Source: Setophaga petechia
Lineage: Eukaryota; Chordata; Aves; Passeriformes; Parulidae
NCBI GenBank assembly: GCA_024362935.1
Contig: JANCRA010000007.1
Coordinates: 19,989,003-20,053,002 of the forward strand
Direction of reading: 5' to 3'
DNA: 64,000 nucleotides
A model generated the notes under the pieces. It did no database searches, was not told where the DNA came from, and saw only the letters and a program-made list of their open reading frames with translations. Numbering within the stretch: position 1 is the stretch's first letter; every line of letters starts with the position of its first letter. A program made the translations under genes and the position numbers. Of the stretch, positions 1 to 11,800 are shown piece by piece.

Positions 1-360
1 AAAGCCAGGGATAGCAAACACACACAACAAATGACCTGAATTGGAGATGGAGGGGAGAGTACAGACAGAGCAGAGCTGGGTGAGTGCCCCAGAGCAGGGC
101 AGGGGAGCACAAGGGGCATGTGGAAAAAGGGGTGGGTGCCTGAAGCAGCGCACTTCAACAAGTCCCAGAGAGCAACCCACGCTTTTGGGGCCTGGAGCAC
201 ACTTGCAGAAAAGCTAACGAAGAAAGGCAAAGGACATGTCTTTGTTTGGAGAGCCAAAGGCTGTTTACTGCTACCAAGAAGATCCACAGAGAGACAGAAG
301 AGAGTGGAGGGTACAGGGTCAAATATAGGGGGGGAAAGGGGCGGCTCTGAGGGCTGAGGA

Positions 361-590
361 CCAATGGGAACAGGGAAAAGTGGTGCAGGGGAGGGGCCAC
401 AAACTAGGGGAACCAATGGGATAACAGGGGCAGAACACTGCAGCAAACTGGGGCCAATAGGGATTGAGAAAGGGGAGATCATTCTAGGGGATATACATAT
501 ATGGTGAACGGGGGCTGAATGGAGGTGGAACTACTGGGAGAGCCAATGAAACTGGAAATATTAACACGTGCCTGCGGAGGCCAATGGGAG
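361..590 (+). repeat. Degenerate tandem units each opening with CCAAT
   Basis: CCAAT occurs on the plus strand at 361, 413, 454, 543 and 581, usually as CCAATGGG or CCAATAGG. The units at 361, 413 and 454 also share ACAGGG, a CAG-rich middle and AAACTRGGG before the next CCAAT, so they look like decayed 40-50 bp tandem copies. This could be a minisatellite or a clustered NF-Y-type promoter. No coding exon follows that would decide it. Confidence 0.5.
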
Positions 591-1923
591 GGAGGCTTTT
601 CTCACCCTAACATAAGAAGGATGCTTCCCCTCACTTGTTTCTGCTCCTCACAGAGTAAGGTGCTGTCACTTCAGTGGCAGGACTTTGAGCCTCCACAGGT
701 GCCCATGGGGTCTACATAGTTGGAAGAAAGCGCTGAAATGCCAAAAGTCTTCAGCTGTCCAACTAAATTTTGCTATTGTTTGTAGTATCCTTTTCTAATT
801 TCCCAGTAGTGTCCCTGTGTTTGATAGAGCATAGTACTCAGGGAAAACTAATGCTCTACTTCCAAAATGCTTCTGAGCCCTGGCTACTAGTGTAGCATGA
901 AGCAAACTGGTGACAGAACCCATCAAGAAGGATGTGCACTTTAGTTTCTAGCCATCCTGGATCGTTCCTGCACCCACAACAGCACCCCCATACAGACAGG
1001 ATAACAAGCCATGAAGGAGTGCAAAACACCGATGCCAGATCACAAAATAAAAATAAACCTGTTCCTTCTCAGCTCTCCAGAGAATCTTTTATAACACGAG
1101 CAAAAGCAACAAAGTGTACATAATTGCAAACACCCTCTTCCTAAGAACCAGCTGGATCAAAATCCACCCTTGTTTCCCAGCCACCTGCCAGATCCTCTGT
1201 TATATACAAAGACAACCCTGCCTAGGGAAGGAGTGGTGAGGAGGGAGAAGAGGGGGCCTGGGAACAGTTCTGACAGACCACTCCTGAAAGCTGGCTGCAG
1301 CAGCAGTAGAGGCAAAGTCAGGAACTGGTGACACGACATTGGTGTGCCCAGCTATGGGGACAAAAGGGTCTGTTAGACAACCTCACTGCCTTTGTGAACC
1401 TTGAGGGCTTCTAAACTCAGCATCAGTGCTATCTAAACTCCACTGAGGGCATGGAGGGTGGAGGGCAGCAGGGAAGAATTTGAGGAAGAGGTGGTGCAAG
1501 CCATGGTGACATATCCATTCTCCCCTCTACACTGCCTCCAGGATATCTCCTGAAAAAAGAACCTTGAAGAAATAAGGATAAGGTATAAATTATTTTGGAA
1601 AAAAAAATGTGAGCCTGAATTTTTATGAAGAGTCATAGCAGCTCGATCTGCACAGTGAAGAAACTGTGAGACATAGTAATGCAAAAGTGTATTTGTTGTG
1701 CCTCACCTCCTTTGTACTCTGCAAGACAGCTCTGGACCACAGATGCCTGGGGATGCTCCCAGGTACCCAGCCTTCTGGATTTTGCCTGTCTTGTAAATGA
1801 GGAAAAACGTTATTTCCCACAGGGTGGTGCTGCTGCATTGCCTGGAATGCCGTCATGGGGAGCAGGTTGAGTTGGAGCTTCGGGAGTTAGAGAAAATGAA
1901 ACACACATTTTTGAGAAGTATGT

Positions 1924-1936
1924 GGGGGGGGGGGGG
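1924..1936 (+). repeat. 13-base poly(G) run
   Basis: An uninterrupted run of 13 G on the plus strand in otherwise unremarkable sequence. Length errors are common at such runs in sequencing and replication. Confidence 0.9.
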
Positions 1937-2774
1937 TTGACAAAACTAGAATTGCACAGAGGCTGAACACACCTGTCAATTAATTCACACCCAAGTATGA
2001 ATACATCACTGAAGCTGATGCTAGCTGTGTAGGGGGGAAATTACTGAAAATAACACTTCAGGAAGTATCAATTTATGACTCAAAAGCACTTTCTAAAGTA
2101 TATAGAAAATTTTACTGAAATACACCAGAATAATCACTAAGAAGAAGGTATTAGCTATTGAGGCAAACCCTACTAAGGACTTTGCCATGCTGACCATGAA
2201 GCAGTGTTACAGTTTAAGTTAAACAAGCTCTTCCTTCTCACATAAATTTGTAACACTTTACAAAGCAATAATGTTTGGCTATATAAAATACATTCACCAT
2301 ATAGTAACACAGCCTTTGTTTTTCCAGAGATTAATTATTATCCAAGCTGATAGGAATGTTTCAGGACTATTTTTTCTGAAAAAAAGAGTAATTTTTCAAC
2401 AGAAGGTACTTGACTTTTCCAATGTTGTTTTCACACTACTTTCCAAGGTACAATTTATTAAATGTTCCAGATTATCACTTGAATATAAATAATTTCAAAA
2501 TAATTATTATTTCCCCATGGAATGGAGACACACAGGATAACTTCAGCAGCTTTGAGCAGTTTCCCTCACTTACACTGAACTTCCATCCACTGCACAGAAC
2601 AGAGCATAGTCCCAGGTAGGATCCATCTGAGGTAGGATCTGTTGGACAGATGTTACCTCAAGCCAAGTCCCACCATGCTGTCCTGGGGAGCAAGATGGGC
2701 TCAGCAGTGCAGTGCTCCAGCCAAGCTCATACCCATCAACGCTTGTGTCCATCAGGGCTGGTGGGAACACAGAC

Positions 2775-2825
2775 TTGCATGATAGTTAAGGGTGGAAAAG
2801 ACCCCTAAATCCTCAAACATGCAGT
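2775..2825 (-). mobile_element. Possible old CR1 LINE 3'-end fragment
   Basis: The plus strand reads ATAGTTAAGGGTGGAAAAGA followed by CCCCTAAAT, which resembles the antisense of the bird CR1 3' end (GGTTGGAAAAGACC...). Only about 40 bases resemble the family, and no flanking CR1 sequence or terminal 8-mer repeat is evident, so this may be chance. Confidence 0.3.
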
Positions 2826-4040
2826 ATTCATCTGGCAAATTGTTCACAGCTAGCTGGGTTTCTTGATTTATTCCCATACTAAGCCAGGAAATGTCCTCCA
2901 TGGAGGGCTGCCTGAATATTATCATCTCTGAAAAAAAATATTGCCAATACCATAAATCATTCTTTAAAACTATTGTGAGCCAGAGATTTCTGTAATGCAT
3001 TGCCTGAAATATTTCACATGGCAGGATGAAGGTGATCTGTTCAGCCTGGGTTCTGTGGAGCAGGAGCTAGAAGTTTGGCCTGAGGCTTCACCAGCCTGGA
3101 TTGTATTCCCATTTCTTCCACTTGCAGGTCATTCCCTGCTACGCTTCTTTCCTTCTGTTTCTTAGTGGGAGCATTCATGACAGGGCTGATATTTCACAGT
3201 GCCCTTTATGCACAGAAGTCTTTATTGCAGTATATAAGCTTTTCTCCATTGACTTAAGTCAGAGCAGAGACAGTAGTGGAAGGCCCTGAAAGTATTTTAC
3301 CATTTTCTACAAAAGGTCTGTGGATAAAACCGGTTGAATGTTCGCTGCTAAATAAGATATTTAAAACAATAAATAGTGCTTAAAAACATAAAGGGGAAAG
3401 CATATGAAAAAAATCTTGAAATAATAAGAAAATGCTAATAACATATTACACAGTATAATATACTGTGATAAAAATACATATGGCATTATTCCAACAGGCT
3501 TTTACAATATGCAGTTCCATGTTGTGTTGTGATGTGATAAACAAAATAGTTAAATTCTTGTAAATTTATTTACAGTAGTAATTTATAACTTGTTCCAAAA
3601 AATTGTATTTTTGATTGATCACACTATTCCCTACTTCTTATAATATTAAAATATTAATATCTAAAACATTATCTTCATAAGTACTAATTAATAAAACCAA
3701 TTAAGTTTTTTCCACATGTGCATATTTTTCCTAACCCAGTAAGAAACACCCATGGATAATTTTTGGGTTTTTTTATGAATATATGTTAAAAATTCAACTG
3801 GGGCCCAAGAGTCAATCTTCATGCTGAGCTGAAGAAAAGTTATGTCATTGGCTTTAAGAAGATTTTGCACTGCTCTTGCTTATTCTATGGTCTGTGCACA
3901 TAGATCATGCTACTGGCTCTGACTACATTCCTGAAACAGGACAGAAAGAAAGGCTTCATTTAAACACAAATGATTTTAATATGTTGTATTTAAAATACAC
4001 TTGGATAACAAAACTACTTGATACACATGCTATTCATATA

Positions 4041-4057
4041 TGTGTGTGTGTGTGTGT
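4041..4057 (+). repeat. (TG)n microsatellite
   Basis: Eight TG units flanked by ATATA, in the SLC16A12 3' flank. Confidence 0.9.
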
Positions 4058-4367
4058 ATATAAAAGACATTATACTCCTATGGCTGTACTCTTGGCCTAA
4101 ATCAAATTAATAAATATCAGTCTATGTTGCTTTCACTTCCAAGGCACAGAGTGGAAAAGGACACCACAAGCGGCCATTGAACACACTGCAGACTAACAAA
4201 ACTACAAGTTCAGTGTAAGTGAAAATTATTTAGACTCTGATCAATTTGTTAATGAACAGAATACAGCTTGATACAGCATTAAAACACTGAAACTATTTGT
4301 ATTGTGGAATGTGAAGTTTTCCATTGCTGACAATGTGTTCACTCTGGAAATGTACAAAATCACAGTA

Positions 4368-4373
4368 TTTATT
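4368..4373 (-). terminator. Candidate SLC16A12 poly(A) signal AATAAA
   Basis: The first canonical AATAAA that I found on the minus strand after the SLC16A12 stop lies about 1.25 kb downstream. Further AATAAA copies at 3570-3565 and 3226-3221 are equally possible ends. No transcript evidence is available to choose between them. Confidence 0.3.
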
Positions 4374-5628
4374 GGACCATCACATCAGTAAGTTACTCCA
4401 TGAGCTACATTCACTCCCTAGCTCCTGTGAAGCAGCCAACTGGAGTATATTCCTCACACAAGCAGCAGGAAACTGTCAGCAAGTCACAGCTCTTGTGTTC
4501 GGGCCATCAAGGAGAAGTGACCTGACAGCTCTTCAGATGGTACAAATGAGCAATTGGCACCACTGAAGATGCAGTTTCTGGGTCTGAAAAGAGACAGACT
4601 TGCCACTGCAATACAGAGAAACAATTCTGCCAACATCCTCTCCATTATCAGCCCAGGGTGGGCAATATCTCAGCCATCTGGTTGCATGGACTAAAGTTCT
4701 CTAATAGGTGCTGATTTTACAAGAGGAAGAGGCTCTGGGTTTGAAAACACAGGAGCCTCTCTGGTCTCTTGGGCTGCCTTTGGGCTTCTTCCAACTCATG
4801 CACTTAAAGCACATTTGTCTATCAGCATGCCTGGTCCCATGGTACAAATTTACTCCTCTTCTGATAAGTAGAGCCACCACAACACATTTTCCACCCTTCA
4901 AGACAAGGATTAGCTGAAAGATCATACCCTGAATGTCAGTGTTTAGAAGTTCAAATTTTAAAGGTATCCAGAAGAAAAAAGCAAAAAAGTAAAATTTGCT
5001 ATAGAGCATGTGGGAAAGCATGTCTAAAACCATATTTGAAATTAAATTGAAATGTATGTACAAAGTTCAGGCACATAAAAATTAAAGCTGCTCCAGAGAT
5101 ACTTTCAGCATAAATCAGTTTCCTGCAAGATTTTCTTAAAAAAAAACAAACAACAACAACCAAAACCAAAACAAAAGCAAAACAAACAGATTACTTTGGC
5201 ATTTGAAACACTCATTTTCAAAGAGTTTCATGCAGACTGATAAATGCAGAGATTTTTTCATGGTGTGTATAATTAGTCCATTGAAACATACTAGACCACA
5301 AAATGAAAAAGCTTGGGTCATTAATAGTATTTTTAAATGTAAATGTTATTGTTCAGTTTTGGTGACTGATCCCTGTGGAGTCAACATTGCATTTCAAATA
5401 AATCTGTGAACACTTGTATCTACAAACTCTATTTTCAGTCTAGCTTTCTTCTATTACTGCATTAACTTGGTATTACTGTTGCTGTATGTAGATTTAAGCC
5501 AACTAAAACACGACAGAACAATCTAATTGAGAGAGGTCTTGTTTCACAGGAGAACTATCTTCAACAGTGTAACACCACTGAGCCACATCTGTCTCAGGTT
5601 GTGCCCTACTGAATTTCAACAGCACTTG

Positions 5629-5891
5629 TCACCTCTTGCTGAAGCTGTTTGTATCCACAGCCAAAAATTCAACATCCCTTTGGTCTAATTCTGCTGTGAC
5701 AGAATAAGCTATTTCTCCGTTTGTCCAGATGTGCTGTTTCAAGGCTGTGTTACCAGTGAGGGATGGCAAATGTGTTCTTTTGATTTTCTTTGCTAGTCTT
5801 GCAAAGCACAATAGTGCTGAACTAAATATCATGGAAAATCCACACAGGAGAAATGATGCAGTATAGCTGCCAGTTGTGTCCACAAGCCAGC
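5629..5891 (-). CDS. SLC16A12: SLC16A12 terminal coding exon
   Basis: The acceptor is CCCTACAG|GCTGG and the stop is TGA at 5631-5629. The exon encodes [20 protein letters not shown], the last helix and a cytosolic tail of about 50 residues that contains [18 protein letters not shown], matching the human tail (LWTNGSVAYSVARELDQ). The last dozen residues diverge from human. Confidence 0.95.
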
Positions 5892-8800
5892 CTGTAGGGA
5901 AAAAAAAAATATTTAGAGGTCCACCAGTATTCTTGTGGACAATTTACAAATCCCGTTACCCAGTTATAAACTTTTGGAGTTATCACATATAAAAACAATC
6001 AAATAATACATATTTACATCACCATCACTATACTTTTACATCTTGGTGCAGAGAGGGATTTATTCTCGGCAGGCAAATAATATCTTTATAGCCTTTTGTT
6101 TGGAGGTTAAATCCACAAGAAAAGGCAGAGCAGTCATCACCACACTACTAAATAAACATCTTCCAACTGCCTGCATTTAACTGGCAGTCTTTAGAAGGCT
6201 TAGAGAGCTCTAAGATCTTCATGCAGAAATATTTATTAAACTGTGGCCAGGCTCATGCTTCACTCAAAACAATTCTATTTTGCAATAATTTTTGCTATGT
6301 AAAATTAAATTAAAAACTTAATGAGCAGTGATTAAATGGGAATTGATGTAAACATCAATTTACAAAATATGCAAGATATATATAGTTGGTTGTTTGAAAA
6401 AGATCTCAGAGCTTCCACAGTATTAAAAACTGTGTCAAGTGCTTTCTAAAGAATAATAAGGTTACAGCTCTCATCCTTACTTCACTGTAATTGTACAGAT
6501 TGGAAAAATGATGGCTCGATATTACAGGGATGAGTTTATGACCAAACAGGAGTGAAGCCGACTCACCCACCTGTTCAAAGCAATGTAGAGACTAAATACA
6601 AAAGGAAAACATAAAAGAAAGACAAACTTGGAATTAAACTCTCTTTAGAGATATTTAGATGTAATGTCACAGTGGAATCTTTTACTCCTTCTACTTGCAC
6701 AGTTTCTAAACTATGTGAAGTGGTGATGTAGCAGCTCTTAGAAGCCTATTTCATACTGGTTTGTTTTTTAAATTTCATTTCACTCTATATGTAGAAATCA
6801 TCCCACCGAGACCAGCATGGGAAATCTAAAGAGTTATAAATGTCCAGGTGTGTTATTCCTTTACCCAGAGGCTGCCTTCCCATTCACTGTACATTTGCTA
6901 TCCTTCCTTCCCCTTTACATCACAGCAGTAGGTAAATCTGAAGTACTGCTAAGGTTATAGGGAAGTCATTTGGCAAAACTGACCTGCCACAGGTGGGCTC
7001 ACTAGATATGGTATGGCATGGAGAAAATACACAACGCCCAGTGCTGATGATAACAAAGGAGTCCCCACTGCATCTGCTGTCACAACAGGGATCAGCGTTA
7101 CATAGGCTCCATCAAAGTAGCCAAAGGTAAATGAGAAAGGCACAAGCAAGGGGAAGCTTTGGAGAACTGGCAGGAAAAGACAAGAGAGGCCATCCATTCC
7201 CACAGCAAAGAGGTAGCAAAAGTACCGATGTTTCTTCAGGCACCTGCAAATTTCAAAACAGAAAAGAAAAATATTATCACTGAAACCAGCATTTCTGCTT
7301 CTATGCCCTGGCATGCAGTGCTTCAGTCTCTCTCTCTTTTCTATAGCTCAAATTTAAGTCAATTTCCTTACACAAGCCTTCATTCAGCAGATGAGCCCAG
7401 GTTGGGAAAGCTGCCCACCTACAGCTGCAGAAACCTCTGGCCAGCAGCAGCCTAGTGCCTGCAGTGTTCTTCAGGATGTTCCTAGTGATAGAACCCTGCT
7501 GCTAGGATTTTGCAGACCCATAAGGTTTCAATGTTCCAAGCAGTATTTCATTGTGCTTTACATCCCAGCTCAGCAAGGTGCTCCCAGCATTATGTATAAA
7601 ATATTTCAGTACACCTCTCTTAGCTGTCACCTTTCCAGTCAGCCCTTAAATGCGAGTTAGTGTGAGTTAAGTGAAATGGCAATTCCCTTCCTTCCTGCTT
7701 CACAAAAACAATGCATCCTTTAGAATAAAAATCCTTGCTAATTTGGCCAGTATCTACTGATGTTACAGATGCTATACACTGATGTTTGGAGTGAGCCGAG
7801 TTCACAAAGCATGGTGAGTTCTTATATACTGGAAAATATAACAATTTTCAGTCAGTCCTTCCTAACATGTGCCCACAATATTGGGCCAGACCCTGGGCTC
7901 TCTTCTATAACTTCTGTGCCTCCCCAGCAGCACAAAAGAGATGGAAAAGCAGAGGAAGCAGGGTGAAATCCCCTTGGAAATAGATATGGAGAATCACACT
8001 CAACATACCTCAGGCAAGGGGTTACGTTTCCACTATCAAACATACAAACACATCATTTTTTCAGGAAAAATGGCTATTAAACCAATTGAACAATCTCAGA
8101 AGAGACAAAAAGATTAAACAGCAAGCATTCCTGAAAGTTAGACTCTGTTGTTGGGGGTTTTAAAGTTACACATGCTACAGAAAGAGTACATAATGTTAAC
8201 TTTTATATATATTATACCATGCTTGCATCCAGCCTCTCACCAGCTAAAGCTTCCCCTTGATCAGCCAGAAGCCCTTACCTTCTGTCTGTGAGCCATCCAA
8301 AGGTGATATTACCAATGATGTCTATGACACCAAGTATGGACATGAGGAAGGCAGCCTGGTGATGACTCACTCCAACACTCAAAGCATAAGGCACCAGGTA
8401 GACAAAAAGAGGGCTGCAGCCATATGCCATAAATAAAATTGACACTGCCAGCACCATGAAGCCTGGCATCAGCAAAAAGTCATATTCCTTCCATGAACAG
8501 TAGCATAAACATTCATGAGGCCATAATTTGATTAAAGGTGAACGGATGGACATTCGCTTTAAGTCTTGTTTCTCTGTTTCAGGGACATAATTCTGTTCAA
8601 GCAGCTCAGGAGCAGTTTTACAATCCTCCTTAAGAGAAATAGGCCGCATCAAGGCACCACAGACACAGAGGTTTAGTACAAAACCTCCCAGGATGAGCAA
8701 AGCTCCTCGCCAGGAAAACTGCTCAATTAAGAGCTGGACCACAGGGGCCAGGATGAAGGTACCAATTCCACTTCCTGACATGGCTATTCCATACGCCAGT

Positions 8801-11800
8801 GCTTTCCTTTTGTTGAAGTATTTGCCCACCATCGCAATGGCTGGAGAATAACAAAGTGCAAACCCAAGTCCTAGAAGAAAAAGCAAAGTGCAGATGACTT
8901 AATACTAAGCATGACATATGGAACATATTAAAGCAAACCACATAATGCATTTTCATTAGTACAAAAGAATAGAAAGCTTTTGCTGATTCTGTATCACGCA
9001 GCCCAGTCTGAGTGTGATGAGAAACTAGGATGACGTCTTTCTTCCACTGGCAGAGTCCCTGACTTGACAAACCTAACTGGTAAACATTAATCCACAGTAA
9101 TAAGACTCAGAAGTGATGGGGTTCACTTCATAACAAGAACAAGGAGGATCACTAAACATGAGAGAACTGGTGTGCCAGCCTCTCATGCATACAAGATGAG
9201 GTCTTGCCCCAGGGTCTGCACCAATGCTGGCACTGGACATGCTGTCCTGATGAGGCACCACTCTGTGTTTTGGTCTGTTGCAACCCTGAACATTAATTTT
9301 CAGGTCTCTGAAACGCAGTACAAAGAGCCTGTCTCTGTTACTAATATTCTACAAAAAAACCTCTCTTGGTCCGCTAAACAAACTCCTTGCAATAGCTGCT
9401 TGGAGTCCTGACCATTTTAAATCCCTGCCTACAAGTAAAGAGGGGAGGAAACCTCAGAAAGCCAGATCCAGTTGAGTAAACAAATAAGATTCATCTCTTG
9501 GATGGAGAAAAAGATTGTGGTCTCTGCTGCAGAATCAGAGAGCAGGTTTTAATCATCAAGTGGTTGCCCTAACACTAAAATATGTATTTCTGAATCAGTA
9601 ATAGAAATTAGTTCCTGACTAGGGTTTTGGAGCATGTCCTACATTGAGGGTGAAACAGTCCCCAGTGCCTTTGGCAGAACTTGCTGATAGAGGATAAAAC
9701 AGTCCCCAGTGCTGTAACTGGCTTGCCACATCCTCCTCAAAGGCCACACTGTGTGGGGCAGGCACTAAACCTGCCAGGATGGAATAAGAGGATTAGAGGG
9801 ACTCTGGGTGGCGGGTGCCCAGTCTGGCACCCCTCAGGAGGCAAAGGGGACAAGCAGGGCACAGAGCTGGGCTTGGATCTGTACAGGCAGCAGAGCCAGC
9901 AGAGCAGCCCTGAGCTAGACATCATCACTAAAGGGCTATGAAAATCATACTTTGTTAGGCATACACACCATTTATTTTTCAGTGAGTTGGCAGGGGAAAA
10001 TAAGTCTCAAAAAAGCCAACAAATGTCCTGTGAAAAGTGGAAAGTTTAGGGCTGAAAACATTGTCACACCTCTTAGAAGGAACTCCGCTACTTATTGACA
10101 CTCCCCAATCTCACCTCTGCTTCACTCTTTGCCTTCAAGTCCTGCTGCATTTATGGATTTAGACGTTCACTTGTTGTGTTCCCATCTGCTCTCTGGGTTG
10201 GGGGCACCACATGTAGCCTTTACCAACAGTTCACCTCTCTGTTAATCAGCCCCCACAGGCTAAAAGTTCACTGCTTGTAATGAACTTGGCTCTTTACTAC
10301 TCCATGTACAAGTTGTAACTGCCTTTCCACCTCGGTATTCACAGCAGTTCCCACTAAAGAAGCCTCAGAGGTATTAGCGTGGTTTGTAGCACAGTCCCTC
10401 GAATTACAAGAAGCCTTTTTATTTGTTATGAACACATTTTGTCAAAGATTAACATTGTAACACAGGAGCAACAGGCGCTAAAATAAGGGGGGTTTTTTTA
10501 AACAAATAAGCTGTTGGCAGCATGTGAACTGCAGTAATTCCACCAACTCGTTACTAAACTCCAGGGGACCAAGTACAAGGTCTTATATCACCGTGGCTAC
10601 CAGGTCAGTATTAATGAGGAAGGAATGTCAGTGTGACCACAGGCCCCTCTCAAGTTCCTCTGTGCACAACAAACACAGGCAGATAGGAGAGAGCAAAGAT
10701 TTGTTTTCACCATACCTGAGCAAAAATGGAGGAGCTGCTACAGCAAGACTACCAACCAGCAATTTTTTTTTGCTGTTCAACTGGAATGTAATGCAGACAA
10801 AAGTAAGGCATACAGCTGAGGTGCCTGGTATTCACCAAGAGCTCCTCTATTCTTACTTACATTTATGTTTTAGTTTAAACTTTTTTCCCAAATATGGAAA
10901 TATATTAAGGCAATCTAGAACTTCTGCTATAACAAACTCCTCCCAAACCCAGACAAAAGAGGGAAACCTTTTCATGTATACCAACTGCAAAAGCAGTTCT
11001 TCCTGACCTCCCATAACTTCAGAACTTTATTGACAGTCCTCTCTCCAACAGAAGGTAAAGTTAGTTTTGCAGGGTGCTGCATTTGTGTGATATGAGATCA
11101 GTCAGTGCTGAAGCTCTCACTGGCATAGCCTCTTGTCTACAATCATGGGAACAGGTCTGAGCATCTCTATTTGACCAGTGCAGTGTCAATACGACATGGA
11201 GAAGAGATCACCCATTGTTTTTAGCATTCCTGTCTTGTGTTCTGGCAGCAACAAAGGGGCTGAATGCATCCTACCTGTGAGGACTCCTAATGATAAGTAG
11301 AGATGTTCCAGACTGGTGGCGAATGAGCTCAAAATTAGTCCAGTAGATGCAAGCAGCCCTCCTAGCATGATACCAACTTGGCAGGATACATGATTACTGA
11401 TTAAACTCCCAAGTGGGGCTTCAAAGAAACAAATAAAGCTGGTAGTTAATGGCTGGTCCTCACACACAGTTCACTGCAACAGTTAGAAAAGAAAAGGAAG
11501 CAGGAGGTAGCAGGAGAAAATGGTGTTTGCAGCTCCAGAGTGGTCTTCCAACATAATCCTGTCACAATGGCATGACCACCAAATATAAAGAAAAAAACTT
11601 CTAAAAGTAATTTTCCTGAAAGTCAGGATAAACATGAAACTTACAGTACCTTTCTCAGCAGCCATTTCTGTAGATGAAAGTCATTATGGAACGCAACTAA
11701 TCTGCAGTGTCAGGGGGTCAAAAGAGGTCACAGGAACAGCCCACACTCTTCATTACTCCATGCTTACAACACTCGGATTTTCCCCACCTGGAATTTGCAC

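Larger units (their letters stand above)
1..5628. other. 3' flank of SLC16A12, probable 3' UTR at its right end
   Basis: No coding exon is recognisable here. In human the gene beyond SLC16A12 on this side is IFIT5, and no IFIT-like reading frame is visible, so that gene, if present, lies left of the window. Mature SLC16A12 message should extend from 5628 downward; AATAAA on the minus strand occurs at 4373-4368, 3570-3565 and 3226-3221. The rest is AT-rich single-copy-looking sequence with a TG run, a G run and a possible old CR1 scrap. Confidence 0.6.

Noticed and set aside
10524..11006. 160-codon plus-strand open frame in an SLC16A12 intron
   Set aside because: No recognisable domain, Ser/Thr/Asn-rich composition, antisense within an intron, no start context or splice support; a frame this long is not surprising in 64 kb read in six frames.
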